DNA from: an uncultured Lachnospiraceae bacterium
Lineage (GTDB): Bacteria; Bacillota; Clostridia; Lachnospirales; Lachnospiraceae
Direction of reading: 5' to 3'
NCBI GenBank assembly: GCA_910578645.1
Contig: CAJTQI010000013.1
Location: 11,496-75,495, forward strand
DNA length: 64,000 nt
The position numbers and the translations under genes were made by a program. Below are positions 50,669 through 58,923 of this stretch, piece after piece (positions within the stretch are counted from its first letter, which is position 1; the number at the start of each line of letters is the position of its first letter). The notes below the pieces were generated by a model, which made no database searches, had not been told where the DNA came from, and was given only the letters and a program-made list of their open reading frames with translations.

Positions 50669-52471
50669 TCAGTGGCTTTCCTCCGCTGAAACAATCGCTT
50701 CTAAATCCTCCTCGGATAAAAGCTCATAGGAATCGGTTCCGGCCTGTACCTGCGTCACTTCGCCCTCCAGACTGTCCCCCAATGCAATGCTGCCCACCGC
50801 CTGCGTCACTTCCCCGTGGCGGTACGGCTTTCCTTTCCCGTCCGTGGACAGCGCCACGTTAGGGTGTTTCAATATATCAAATTTTTCATCCATCACCGGG
50901 CGTTCCCCACGGATAAATAAAAGCGCATAGCGGTTGTCCAGCATACGCACCTCATCCGGTGTCAAAAGCTCTCGCCCGGAAATCTGGTAGTTTGTGGAAT
51001 AATTTCCTGAATGCCCCGTTGATTTTCCATAGGTGTTCATGTCAATGGTGGCTTTCCCCAGCAGCTCGCTGACGTACTTATGGGTTCCCTGCTCGTTGCC
51101 GCCCAGATATAAAAACTGGTCGCAGTTGCCCACAATACTTTCCCACTGCTTCTCAAAAAGTGCCTTTAGCTGCGCCATGTTTTGCAGGATGATGGACACG
51201 CTGACTTCCCTAGACCGCATGACGGACAGGATTTTGTCAAAATCATCCGGCAAACTGACATTCGCAAATTCATCCATCAAAAAATGCACATGGACGGGGA
51301 GCCTGCCGCCGTGCTTATGGTCGGCAAGATAAAATAGCTGCTGGAACAACTGCGTGTATAGGATGGATACCAGAAAGTTATAGCTGGTATCGTTGTCCGG
51401 TATCAGTGCAAACAACGCCACTTTCTTCTCCCCCAGCGATGGCAGGTCTAAATCGTCTGTGGCTGTCAACGCCGCAAGGCTGGAAAGGTTGAATTTTTCC
51501 AATCTCGCCGCCAACGTAATCTGGATGGATTTCAGCGTTTTCGCACTCCCTGAATGGTAGTCCTTGTAGTATTTCACTGCGATATGCTCCGGCTCCCGCA
51601 TTTCCAGACGCTCAAACAGTTCATCTAACGGGGACTGGTATTCATCGTTGTCTTCCCGGACTTCCCCCGCCCGCAACAGCTCCATCACCATCGGGAAATT
51701 CTGCTCGTCTTTTGGTGCCTCATATTTCAGGTAGAAAATCAATGCAAGCAATAGCATGGATGCCGCCGTGTCCCAGAAGGGATCGTTAGACTGGCTCCCT
51801 TTCGGCGTGATCGCTTTAAAAAGGTTCGTCACAAGCCGCTGCACGTCGTTGTCATCCTTCAGGTACATGAATGGGTTATAGCAATGGCTTTTTTCCATGT
51901 TGATTAAGTCAAGCACTCTCACTTCATACCCTTTCTCTTCCAGAAGATGCCCGGTGTCCCGCAGGTTCTCCCCCTTCGGGTCAAGGACAACAAAAGACGT
52001 GTTCGCCTGCATGAGGTTCGGTTTCGCATAAAACCTCGTCTTTCCGGCTCCGCTCCCGCCCACCACAATGGTGAGCAGGTTGCGGCGGTGCCTGCGGCTG
52101 TCATAGCTGATCCGCACGTTGGACGTCATAATCTTGTTGGCTCCAAAATTTTTCTCGCTGTATTTCTGGTTGACCGCCCGTGCGTTTCCCCATGCGGCAG
52201 AACCGTGTTCCTCACCCCTGCGGTAGTTCCTCCGTGTGGACGCATAAATGCCAATCCCCATCCCGTATATCAACAGGAAAATGAGGACAGCCCGCAAGCT
52301 GTCCCCACATAAGCGGATATGGAACGGATGGTTGATTGCGTCCGGGAACCCCCGTATGATTTCAGGCAGGCCGCCCGCAAGGTACGGCGCCGTCAAGAGG
52401 GCAATCCAGACAACGGGAAGGATGCCGAAAGCCGCAAATATCCACGCCGCCTGCCTCTCACCGCTCCTCAT
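50669..52471 (-). CDS. VirD4/TraG-like coupling protein
   Basis: 600 residues. Two N-terminal membrane segments (about 10-33 and 58-76) are followed by the ATPase with Walker A GGSGAGKT (138-145) and Walker B HFLMDEFANVS. C-terminal blocks SVSIILQNMAQLKALFE and LYLGGNEQGTHKYVSELLG are typical of type IV coupling proteins, which deliver the relaxase-DNA complex to the channel. The start overlaps the small gene 52458-52670 by 14 bp. Confidence 0.93.
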   Translation of the reverse strand: MRSGERQAAWIFAAFGILPVVWIALLTAPYLAGGLPEIIRGFPDAINHPFHIRLCGDSLRAVLIFLLIYGMGIGIYASTRRNYRRGEEHGSAAWGNARAVNQKYSEKNFGANKIMTSNVRISYDSRRHRRNLLTIVVGGSGAGKTRFYAKPNLMQANTSFVVLDPKGENLRDTGHLLEEKGYEVRVLDLINMEKSHCYNPFMYLKDDNDVQRLVTNLFKAITPKGSQSNDPFWDTAASMLLLALIFYLKYEAPKDEQNFPMVMELLRAGEVREDNDEYQSPLDELFERLEMREPEHIAVKYYKDYHSGSAKTLKSIQITLAARLEKFNLSSLAALTATDDLDLPSLGEKKVALFALIPDNDTSYNFLVSILYTQLFQQLFYLADHKHGGRLPVHVHFLMDEFANVSLPDDFDKILSVMRSREVSVSIILQNMAQLKALFEKQWESIVGNCDQFLYLGGNEQGTHKYVSELLGKATIDMNTYGKSTGHSGNYSTNYQISGRELLTPDEVRMLDNRYALLFIRGERPVMDEKFDILKHPNVALSTDGKGKPYRHGEVTQAVGSIALGDSLEGEVTQVQAGTDSYELLSEEDLEAIVSAEESH

Positions 52472-52670
52472 GGCATTTGCGCCCCCTTTTCTCTTTCTCC
52501 GGCGGCTCCTCGATCAGCTCGATGACTTTCAGCAATACATCATCCACTGCGTCGCTCGGCCTGCCCTCCTTTATCATCTGGTTGCGCTCGTCTTTTAAGG
52601 CATGGAAAATCACGCCGTATTCGTATTTGTCCAGCTCAAGGGTTTTCTTTTCCCCGCTCAAATTCACCAC
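52458..52670 (-). CDS. small transfer-module protein, function unknown
   Basis: 70 residues, charged and helical (DKYEYGVIFHALKDERNQMIKEG region), with a basic end. It overlaps the coupling-protein gene. Its phase, direction and spacing agree with its neighbours, but I recognise no family. It may be a coupling-protein accessory. Confidence 0.6.
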   Translation of the reverse strand: MVNLSGEKKTLELDKYEYGVIFHALKDERNQMIKEGRPSDAVDDVLLKVIELIEEPPEKEKRGRKCHEER

Positions 52671-52676
52671 CTCCGT

Positions 52677-52913
52677 CTACCGTTCCTGTTCCCTGCTTTT
52701 TACCTTGTAATCCCGGATGGGCATTTCCCCGTATGCGTCCAGCAGGCGGTCAACTTTTTCGGATTCCGCAAAGGTCGTGCCACGGTACAGCGGGTACACC
52801 ACGCCCTCCACGCATACCCTGCCGCCTGTCGGCTCAAGGTCAATGCCAGACAAAGTTTCTTCCGGGAAAAGGTTGAAATTATATCCTGCCTTTACTGCCT
52901 TTACTGCCCTCAT
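52677..52913 (-). CDS. small transfer-module protein, function unknown
   Basis: 78 residues (MRAVKAVKAGYNFNLFPEE opening, then GRVCVEGVVYPLYRGTTF). It overlaps the ArdC-like gene by 4 bp and is likely co-translated. No family recognised. The mixed beta/helix appearance and lack of membrane segment suggest a soluble accessory protein. Confidence 0.6.
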   Translation of the reverse strand: MRAVKAVKAGYNFNLFPEETLSGIDLEPTGGRVCVEGVVYPLYRGTTFAESEKVDRLLDAYGEMPIRDYKVKSREQER

Positions 52914-53842
52914 CTTGCGTCCTCCCTGTTATGCTGCGCCTGCGGCTGCTGCCTCTGGCTCTGGTTCCTACCCGGCTCCAGCACTTTTGCCATTCTGGAA
53001 GAAATGTCGCCCGCTGCGTCACGGACTTTGGATAACTCCCCACGGACTTCCTGCGGCTCCATGCCCTCGAAAAATTCCGGCGCATGGGTGAAGTCAAACC
53101 CCTGCGTGTCCACGCCATACTTTTTGCAGAGCAGGTAGGACGCACAATAGGCGTGGAAGGCGTCCTCGTTGCGGTCATAGTTCTTATCCCCGTCCGCAAA
53201 CCCGGCAAGGGCAAGCTCCGGCGTCACGCTCCGGAAAATCTCCTGTGCGTTCATGCCTTTCCGTACATAAATGCAGCCCTCCTCCGGCTCGAACAACGCC
53301 CCCTTGTCCTCCGGCATCTGATCCGGCTCCGCCGCAACGATGGCAACGGGCGGGTTGTTCACCACAGCCCTCACAAGCTGTGCGTCCGTGATTTCCGCCT
53401 GCGCCTGTTGTATCTTGCCTCCTGCGGTGGTCTGGGAAATGTCATATACCTTTTTCGCATTGTAATAAGTCCCGGTGCTGCCGTCCTCACGCTCGTACTC
53501 CTTCCCCGGCTCCATAATCAGGATGGGGCTGTTACGCTCCTGCCTTTTCACATAGGCTCCCTGATCCCGCCAGTAACCATAATCGCCAATCTTCTGCGCC
53601 TCCGGCTTCTGTGCCATAATCAGCAGGGCATTGTTGGCGGTATAGCGGTCAAAGCGGCTCTGCACGTCAAGGTACTGCTGAAATGACTGCCCGTCCGTGG
53701 CCACCGCCGCCGTCATCTGCTCGGACATTTCATAGCAGCGGCTCCGGTTGTTTTTGCTCTCTGCGATAAATGCCGCCACCCGGTCGTCCTGCGGCACGGC
53801 GGATACGTTCAATAAAGAATCAAGGCTGAAATTGCTGTCCAT
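52910..53842 (-). CDS. ArdC/LtrC-like ssDNA-binding protein
   Basis: 310 residues. The N-terminal ~150 residues match the ArdC-type ssDNA-binding domain (FQQYLDVQSRFDRYTANNALLIMAQKPEA, GYWRDQGAYVKRQE). The C-terminal half shows AFHAYCASYLLCKKYG where family members often have a metallopeptidase-like segment, but I see no HExxH, so the protease activity is probably missing. It may protect incoming single-stranded DNA or act against host restriction. Confidence 0.75.
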   Translation of the reverse strand: MDSNFSLDSLLNVSAVPQDDRVAAFIAESKNNRSRCYEMSEQMTAAVATDGQSFQQYLDVQSRFDRYTANNALLIMAQKPEAQKIGDYGYWRDQGAYVKRQERNSPILIMEPGKEYEREDGSTGTYYNAKKVYDISQTTAGGKIQQAQAEITDAQLVRAVVNNPPVAIVAAEPDQMPEDKGALFEPEEGCIYVRKGMNAQEIFRSVTPELALAGFADGDKNYDRNEDAFHAYCASYLLCKKYGVDTQGFDFTHAPEFFEGMEPQEVRGELSKVRDAAGDISSRMAKVLEPGRNQSQRQQPQAQHNREDAR

Positions 53843-53848
53843 ACATAG

Positions 53849-54778
53849 TTACCTCTCTTTCGATTTTTTTGTTTTTCTTTTTGCCTGCGGCTGTTTATGC
53901 TGCAACGGCTTCTGGTTCTTAGTTTTCGTGTCCTTTGCAGGCTCGCCCCGGCTCGGTGCGTCCGCCTCTTTCTTCCTCGCTGACTGAATCCCCTTTAATT
54001 CCTCCCGCACGGACGGTTTCTCCGGCGTGGCTGGCTGGTACAGCTTAGAAGTACCCTCTGCGGTTTTCCTTTGCTTCCCGGAGATAGGCTCGGACTGACG
54101 GGATTTCGCATCTTTGCCCGAAGAGGGGTTTTGCTGCTGTCCCTCCTCTTTCTGAACCGGGGTTCCCAACAGTTCATCCACCAGCAAGTCTTCCTGTGAC
54201 TTCCCCGGCCTGTCTTTCTCCGGCTCCGCCTGTGACTGCGGCTCTCCCGGTGACAGTTTTTCCGGCGTTGTTTTTCCCGGTGACGTTTTTTCTTTTGGCG
54301 GTTCTTTCGCTTTCTCCTTTCCGGGAGCTGCCTTTTCCCCTTTTGCCTGCGATTTTTCTTCCCTCGACTTCTGGATTTCCGTCTTAATCTGTGCCGCCTC
54401 CGTGACGGACGCAAACTTGAAGCGTTCCACGATGCGGTTGATGCGGGGCGCATCCTCCTCTTTCACCATAATGTCCACCATGCCGTCGCTGCTCCCTTTC
54501 GGGTCACGGACGGCGCAGTAGAGGATTCCGTACCGCTTCGCCTCCTGCACGAATTTCTTTAAGTCGCTCTCCTTTACGGAGAACACGGTGAGCGGCTTCC
54601 CGGAGCGCACTAAGGTTTCCAGCCTCGCCCTGCCCTTGGTCTTTTTCTGCTCTTTCAAGATGGCGTACAAAAGCACGGCAAGCTGTTTCGCCCCTTCGCC
54701 GGAGATTTTTAAAGCCGCCTCCCCCACTTCCAGCGACATACGCACCACCTGGTCAGCGGCTTCGCCTGATGTGTTCAT
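53849..54778 (-). CDS. PcfB-family (DUF3801) relaxosome accessory protein
   Basis: 309 residues. The N-terminal ~125 residues match the DUF3801/PcfB domain (VGEAALKISGEGAKQLAVLLYAILK, FVQEAKRYGILYCAVRD). The remaining half is a proline-, glutamate- and lysine-rich low-complexity tail. PcfB-type proteins assist the coupling protein or relaxosome. The gene overlaps the end of the relaxase by 26 bp. Confidence 0.82.
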   Translation of the reverse strand: MNTSGEAADQVVRMSLEVGEAALKISGEGAKQLAVLLYAILKEQKKTKGRARLETLVRSGKPLTVFSVKESDLKKFVQEAKRYGILYCAVRDPKGSSDGMVDIMVKEEDAPRINRIVERFKFASVTEAAQIKTEIQKSREEKSQAKGEKAAPGKEKAKEPPKEKTSPGKTTPEKLSPGEPQSQAEPEKDRPGKSQEDLLVDELLGTPVQKEEGQQQNPSSGKDAKSRQSEPISGKQRKTAEGTSKLYQPATPEKPSVREELKGIQSARKKEADAPSRGEPAKDTKTKNQKPLQHKQPQAKRKTKKSKER

Positions 54779-56216
54779 GGCTGTTTCCCTCCTTTTCTTT
54801 TCTGGTTTCCTGCCGCACGGTTTCTAATTTTTCTTTCATTGCGCCGGAACGTGCGGCTATCCCGTCGCAGAGTCCCACCTCCTTTCGCAGTTCCCCGATC
54901 TGCTTTGTCAGGGCGGAGATTTCTGTTTTTATTTCTGACAGCTTTTCGCTGTCTTTGACGCTGCGGCTCTGATACCTCAGGTGCTTCCTTTTGTCCGCAA
55001 GCCCCACCATCCTCCCCTGCAGATCTTCCCTCAATGAAAAAAGCTGCTCCGTGGTATCAATCCGATAATGGCAGAGCAGCCTTGTTTCCTTTGAAATCTT
55101 ATCCAGTTTTATCAATTCCTCCCGGAACATCATGTGTACCTGCTTCGGATTTACGGGCGGTCTGTTTTTTGGCAGGATTCCCAGCAGGTAGCAGTAATGC
55201 AGATATAAGCCACGGAGCCCGCCGATTTTCCTTGCGCTTTTTAAATTCCCATGCACTTTTATGACATAGGTTTTCTTTTCCGGCAATGGGGCAGGCGGCG
55301 CAGGCTTTTCTATCTTCTGTGTGAGTATCCGCCTGCGGATGGATTCTAGGGTGTATTCCTCCCCTAAGTTCCTCGCCAGCTTCATCCCCCTGTCCCTGCC
55401 CTCCGCCCGTACCGTGACGTCCTTCCCGAATTTGATGGAATACCCTTTCTCCTTCAGGTAATGGAAAAACTGCTTTTCCGTCCTCGCCTTTGCGATGGCT
55501 TCGTCCACGTCCGCCTTTATCATCCCTAAATAGGTCGGCCTGCCCTCCTGCTCCGCCCGCCACTCGCCATAATGCTTTGCCCCCTGCTTTGGGTTCTCTA
55601 TGACGGACAATCCGTATTCCCGGCACAGCCTGTCGGAAGCGTCCCGCATATCCCGGTAGTCCTGATTGCTGCGGTGATACCGCAAGCCATCCGCAAAGGA
55701 AACGGAGTTCACCACGAAGTGGTTGTGCAGGTGGTGCGCCTTGTCCAAATGGGTAACGACAATGACCTGAAAGCGGCTCCCCCACAATTCCTCCGCCAGC
55801 TTTACGCCAATCTCATGCGCCATCGCCGGGGTACATTCCCCCGGTGCAAAGGACTGGTAGCCGTGGAACGCCATGATGCCCTCGTCTTTCCCAAACCTCT
55901 TTTTGACCGCCATCATTTCTGACCGGGCGGTGGTCGGGGCGCAGTTGACGCCGGACACATACTGCTCCATGACCTTCTCGTTTTCATCATCTATTTCCTC
56001 CCCCTCCGCTGCCCCTGCGTTCCCCTGCTGTCTGGTCTTTTCCGCATTGACCGCATAGGCGATGACGTCGGACAGCCCCTGCGTTTCTTTCTCCTCCATG
56101 CCGGACAGCTCCGGCAGCTTTGCAATTTCGGGATTCGTGGTTTTGTCCGGGTTCTCCACATAGATAACTACTTTCCCTAACCATCCTTTGACGCTCCAGA
56201 TAGAAGTCGTTGCCAT
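54753..56216 (-). CDS. MOBP-type relaxase
   Basis: 487 residues. The metal-binding triad motif is at 156-166 (HLDKAHHLHNH), preceded by an alpha-beta N-terminal domain. A tyrosine near the start (Y19 or Y54) would be the nucleophile, but I cannot fix which. It nicks oriT and leads the strand into the recipient. The C-terminal third is a coiled-coil-rich tail. Its start abuts the end of mobC by 1 bp. Confidence 0.9.
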   Translation of the reverse strand: MATTSIWSVKGWLGKVVIYVENPDKTTNPEIAKLPELSGMEEKETQGLSDVIAYAVNAEKTRQQGNAGAAEGEEIDDENEKVMEQYVSGVNCAPTTARSEMMAVKKRFGKDEGIMAFHGYQSFAPGECTPAMAHEIGVKLAEELWGSRFQVIVVTHLDKAHHLHNHFVVNSVSFADGLRYHRSNQDYRDMRDASDRLCREYGLSVIENPKQGAKHYGEWRAEQEGRPTYLGMIKADVDEAIAKARTEKQFFHYLKEKGYSIKFGKDVTVRAEGRDRGMKLARNLGEEYTLESIRRRILTQKIEKPAPPAPLPEKKTYVIKVHGNLKSARKIGGLRGLYLHYCYLLGILPKNRPPVNPKQVHMMFREELIKLDKISKETRLLCHYRIDTTEQLFSLREDLQGRMVGLADKRKHLRYQSRSVKDSEKLSEIKTEISALTKQIGELRKEVGLCDGIAARSGAMKEKLETVRQETRKEKEGNSHEHIRRSR

Positions 56217-56545
56217 TACCCCGGTTGCTCCGGCAGGATGACCGCCTCGGTGATCAGCCTGACCGCCTCGTCAAACTTCCTCATGTCTCTGTCATACCTC
56301 TGCACGTCAATCACGTTCAGCGTGTGCGCCTTCTGTGCGATCTGGTTTAAGTTGTTCCCAATCTTATGCAGCTCCCGCATCATGGAATAATAATCGGGCG
56401 GCGGCGCTTCCCTCGGCGTCTTTCCCGTGATTGCCTGACGCACATAGGCTTCCTGGCTGATTCCGCTTTTCCTTACCCGCTCCCTGAATGCCTCCGCCTC
56501 CTCTTTGTTCAGACGGAACAGAAACGGAACGTCCCTTTTTCTCAT
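56216..56545 (-). CDS. mobC: MobC-family relaxosome protein
   Basis: 109 residues. RLNKEEAEAFRERVRKSGISQEAYVRQAITG is the ribbon-helix-helix-like DNA-binding region, and the C-terminal part (IGNNLNQIAQKAHTLN) matches plasmid MobC proteins. It assists the relaxase at oriT. The start codon overlaps the stop of the upstream 38-residue membrane protein. Confidence 0.88.
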   Translation of the reverse strand: MRKRDVPFLFRLNKEEAEAFRERVRKSGISQEAYVRQAITGKTPREAPPPDYYSMMRELHKIGNNLNQIAQKAHTLNVIDVQRYDRDMRKFDEAVRLITEAVILPEQPG

Positions 56546-56658
56546 CTGCCCACCTCCGTATCGCCCCCATGCAGGCGGTTAATCTGCAACAGGCACATCG
56601 TCACCACGCCTGCCATGCCGCCTACAAGGGTTCCACTCAAAAATGCCACCATCACCAT
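56542..56658 (-). CDS. DUF3789-like small membrane protein
   Basis: A 38-residue frame (MVMVAFLSGTLVGGMAGVV, then TMCLLQINRLHGGDTEVGR), with a single hydrophobic helix, ending in ATGA overlap with mobC. The glycine-rich membrane opening and position match DUF3789 proteins of clostridial elements. GGAG lies four bases before the ATG. Its shortness makes it easy to miss. Confidence 0.7.
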   Translation of the reverse strand: MVMVAFLSGTLVGGMAGVVTMCLLQINRLHGGDTEVGR

Positions 56659-56680
56659 ACTGCTCCACTCACCTTTCCGT

Positions 56681-56766
56681 CATGGTGCGCTTTCACCATG
56701 CAACTTGTCATATCTGGCGGAACCTCCCGGCTCCGCCAAAAGGGGTATTAGGGGATTTTCCCCTAA
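56681..56766. other. candidate oriT: three inverted repeats
   Basis: CATGGTG/CACCATG (56681-56700), TGGCGGA/TCCGCCA (56715-56738) and TTAGGGG/CCCCTAA (56748-56766) lie in 86 bp directly upstream of the DUF3789-mobC-relaxase genes, the expected location of an origin of transfer in Tn1549-like systems. The nick site is not determined. Confidence 0.6.
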
Positions 56767-56825
56767 CAAGCTGCCTTCGGGTTGCCGCATGGCAATCCAA
56801 AGGCGTTGCTTGCTGGTATTGTGTA

Positions 56826-57311
56826 TCACTTCTCCGGCTGCGTACTGTCTTTCATTCTGGCGTCATTACCTGCCGAAAAAAGATGTTTCCCCGGCTGCTG
56901 CTCCTTAACTGGATGGGTACAGCACGCACATTCCGGGCAGCAATGCCCGCACTCAATGCACTCCTGCCCGCAGTCCCCGGACTCTTTCGCCTCACACCTG
57001 CCGCACACTTTGCAATGGTTCACACATTCCAGACAGCGGTTTTCCGGATCGTCCCTCATACATTTCCCGTCCAGCGGGCAGGAATACGGGCATCTCCCAC
57101 ACCCATCCGGGTATGCGTTACAGCCGCTTTCTTTTATATCCGCCGCTTTCGCAAGGACGGAAACGTCCGCCACGTCCCTGTTGGAAAAATCTAAGATATT
57201 GGTTTCGGTGTATATCTTCTCCACCATCTGTGCGGCGGCTTCCGCACTTTCCGCTGAGATTCTCACCCTCTTTTCAGAGATGGCAACCAGCGTCATTTCA
57301 TACTGTTTCAT
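56826..57311 (-). CDS. DpnD/PcfM-like protein with cysteine-rich tail
   Basis: 161 residues. The first ~55 residues match the DpnD/PcfM family (YEMTLVAISEKRVRISAESAEAA, YTETNILDF). The C-terminal part (about 63-133) contains 20 or so cysteines arranged as repeated CxxC, suggesting several metal sites. Such an extension is unusual for the family. Function unknown; possibly a nucleic-acid-binding accessory of the element. Confidence 0.7.
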   Translation of the reverse strand: MKQYEMTLVAISEKRVRISAESAEAAAQMVEKIYTETNILDFSNRDVADVSVLAKAADIKESGCNAYPDGCGRCPYSCPLDGKCMRDDPENRCLECVNHCKVCGRCEAKESGDCGQECIECGHCCPECACCTHPVKEQQPGKHLFSAGNDARMKDSTQPEK

Positions 57312-57329
57312 GAAAACTATCCCCCTTTC

Positions 57330-57524
57330 CTACCGTTCCATTCCTTTCTCCCGGACGCACTCTCTCGCCTTAAAATCAGCCCCCACAAAATAGTCTGCGT
57401 CCAAAATATACTGGCTCCTGTTCCAGTTATCCTCTGCTATCTGCTCCGCTTCCGCAAGGCTCTCCGCCTCAATGGGGACGGTCATTTGCAAAGTTTCCGT
57501 AATCGTCACGTCATACGTTTTCAT
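57330..57524 (-). CDS. DpnD/PcfM-like small protein
   Basis: 64 residues with the same opening pattern as the N-terminus of its neighbour (MKTYDVTITETLQMTVPIEAE, AEAEQIAEDNWN) and lacking the cysteine tail. It lies just downstream of the TOPRIM gene and overlaps it by 4 bp. Probably a paralogue of the first ~55 residues of 56826-57311. Confidence 0.7.
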   Translation of the reverse strand: MKTYDVTITETLQMTVPIEAESLAEAEQIAEDNWNRSQYILDADYFVGADFKARECVREKGMER

Positions 57525-58492
57525 CTCTCATGGCTCCTTCCGCTATTCTTTTTTGCCCGCTCCGTTATCCCGATTCCTAACCGGATACATAGGAAGTCGT
57601 TGCAGTCTTTGCCCTTTGGCGGCGGCTTGTCCCGTGTCCGGTATTGTTTGGGAAGCACGGTCATGATGGCCATTGCCGCCTGCCTGCCCGCCCGGTCATT
57701 GTCAAGGTGCAGCTCCACTTCCCCAACCTCCGGGTACTCCTTTAAGAACCGTGTGAGTGCTGCCGGAACCTTGCTGCGCTCGATTTCTTTCGCTGGCTGG
57801 TACACGCCCGCAAGGGATAAGAGGTGTTCCGCCCTCCAGTCATGGCCGTCCATCTTCCGTAAAGTGGCATAGGATAATAAGTCGATGGCGGATTCAAACA
57901 GGTGTACCACTGTGCTGTTTCCCTCTGCCGGGATGGAAAAAGAATAGTTTTTGTCGCTCCCGTTTGCGTCCCCGATGAAGTCCGTCCCAATCCCACGCAG
58001 GGCGGCATAGCGGGGTTTCCCTCCCTTGTCCATGCCCACAAATACGGCGTTGTGGTAGTTCTCGCTCTCATACACGATTCCACTTTGCAGGCAGAACCGG
58101 ATGATGTCGGTGTCAATCCCACGCCTGTTCAGATAGGAAACAGCCTGCGTCTGGTAGCGGTTCGGCTTGGGCAGGAGCAGTTTCTTTTCGGTTGTCTTTT
58201 CGGCTGGTAGGGAAACAGGCGGCGCAATCGCCGCCTGCCCTGCAATCGTCTGTACCGCCTCTATAAAAGTATGTCCCCTGACTTTTATCAGGTAGTCAAC
58301 CGCTGACCTGCCCCCGATCCCACGGCTCCACCACATCCATTTCCCGTTGGAAATCTTTAAGCTGTCATGGGTTTTCGTGGTGTAGGTGTTGCCCGAAAAA
58401 TGCACAAGCTCATAAGGCTCGTAATTTTTCAGGTACGTCAGCAAGTCCATCCGCTTTGCTTCCTGCACGACTTCCGGTGCGATATATGGCAT
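57521..58492 (-). CDS. DUF3991/TOPRIM primase-like protein
   Basis: 323 residues. The N-terminal DUF3991-like part has WMWWSRGIGGRSAVDYLI. The TOPRIM part (from about residue 190) has HLFESAIDLLSYATL and HLDNDRAGRQAAM, giving the acidic D-x-D and glutamate of the family. It probably helps prime or replicate the transferred strand. The ATG at 58492 is preceded by AAAGGGG; the frame is open further upstream. Confidence 0.82.
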   Translation of the reverse strand: MPYIAPEVVQEAKRMDLLTYLKNYEPYELVHFSGNTYTTKTHDSLKISNGKWMWWSRGIGGRSAVDYLIKVRGHTFIEAVQTIAGQAAIAPPVSLPAEKTTEKKLLLPKPNRYQTQAVSYLNRRGIDTDIIRFCLQSGIVYESENYHNAVFVGMDKGGKPRYAALRGIGTDFIGDANGSDKNYSFSIPAEGNSTVVHLFESAIDLLSYATLRKMDGHDWRAEHLLSLAGVYQPAKEIERSKVPAALTRFLKEYPEVGEVELHLDNDRAGRQAAMAIMTVLPKQYRTRDKPPPKGKDCNDFLCIRLGIGITERAKKNSGRSHER

Positions 58493-58554
58493 AATTCTCA
58501 GCCCCTTTCCTGCCCGTGATTGGATATTTGCTGTCTGTTTTTTCATATCCGGGC

Positions 58555-58596
58555 ATAAAAATAACCGGACGATTTTCATTCCTGAAAACCATCCGG
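58555..58596 (-). terminator. terminator after the 58612-58914 gene
   Basis: CCGGATGGTTTTC/GAAAATCGTCCGG stem (two G-T pairs) followed by GGTTATTTTTATG. Confidence 0.8.
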
Positions 58597-58611
58597 CTAT
58601 GTAAATATAAT

Positions 58612-58914
58612 TCAATTATTAGAATCTAACGTCTCTTTCGCCAACTCTGCTTCTTTTTCTCGCTTTAATATTTCCAAAAAATTAAAAGCGTTATTTGCAT
58701 TGTCATAAATAGTAACTGGCATATTGGGATTCATCATATTATGTAATGTCTTTTCTACATAATGTTTTTGCGTCAATTCACCTTGCAGATAATCATTCAA
58801 TTCTTGCATTTTATTGTCTCTCAATAAACTTTTTATATGCTCCTGCTCATGTTTTATATCTGCTACTTCTTTCAATAATTTGGCTTTTTTATCTTCTTCC
58901 ACTTGCTTGTTCAT
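58612..58914 (-). CDS. hypothetical coiled-coil protein
   Basis: 100 residues, strongly charged and helical (KLLKEVADIKHEQEHIKSLLRDNK, then ELTQKHYVEKTL), probably a coiled coil. No family recognised. The AT-rich composition, unlike the GC-rich transfer genes, marks it as acquired cargo. It is 10 bp downstream of the equally AT-rich gene 58924-59889 and may be its partner. It has its own strong terminator. Confidence 0.6.
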   Translation of the reverse strand: MNKQVEEDKKAKLLKEVADIKHEQEHIKSLLRDNKMQELNDYLQGELTQKHYVEKTLHNMMNPNMPVTIYDNANNAFNFLEILKREKEAELAKETLDSNN

Positions 58915-58923
58915 CCTTTCCTT

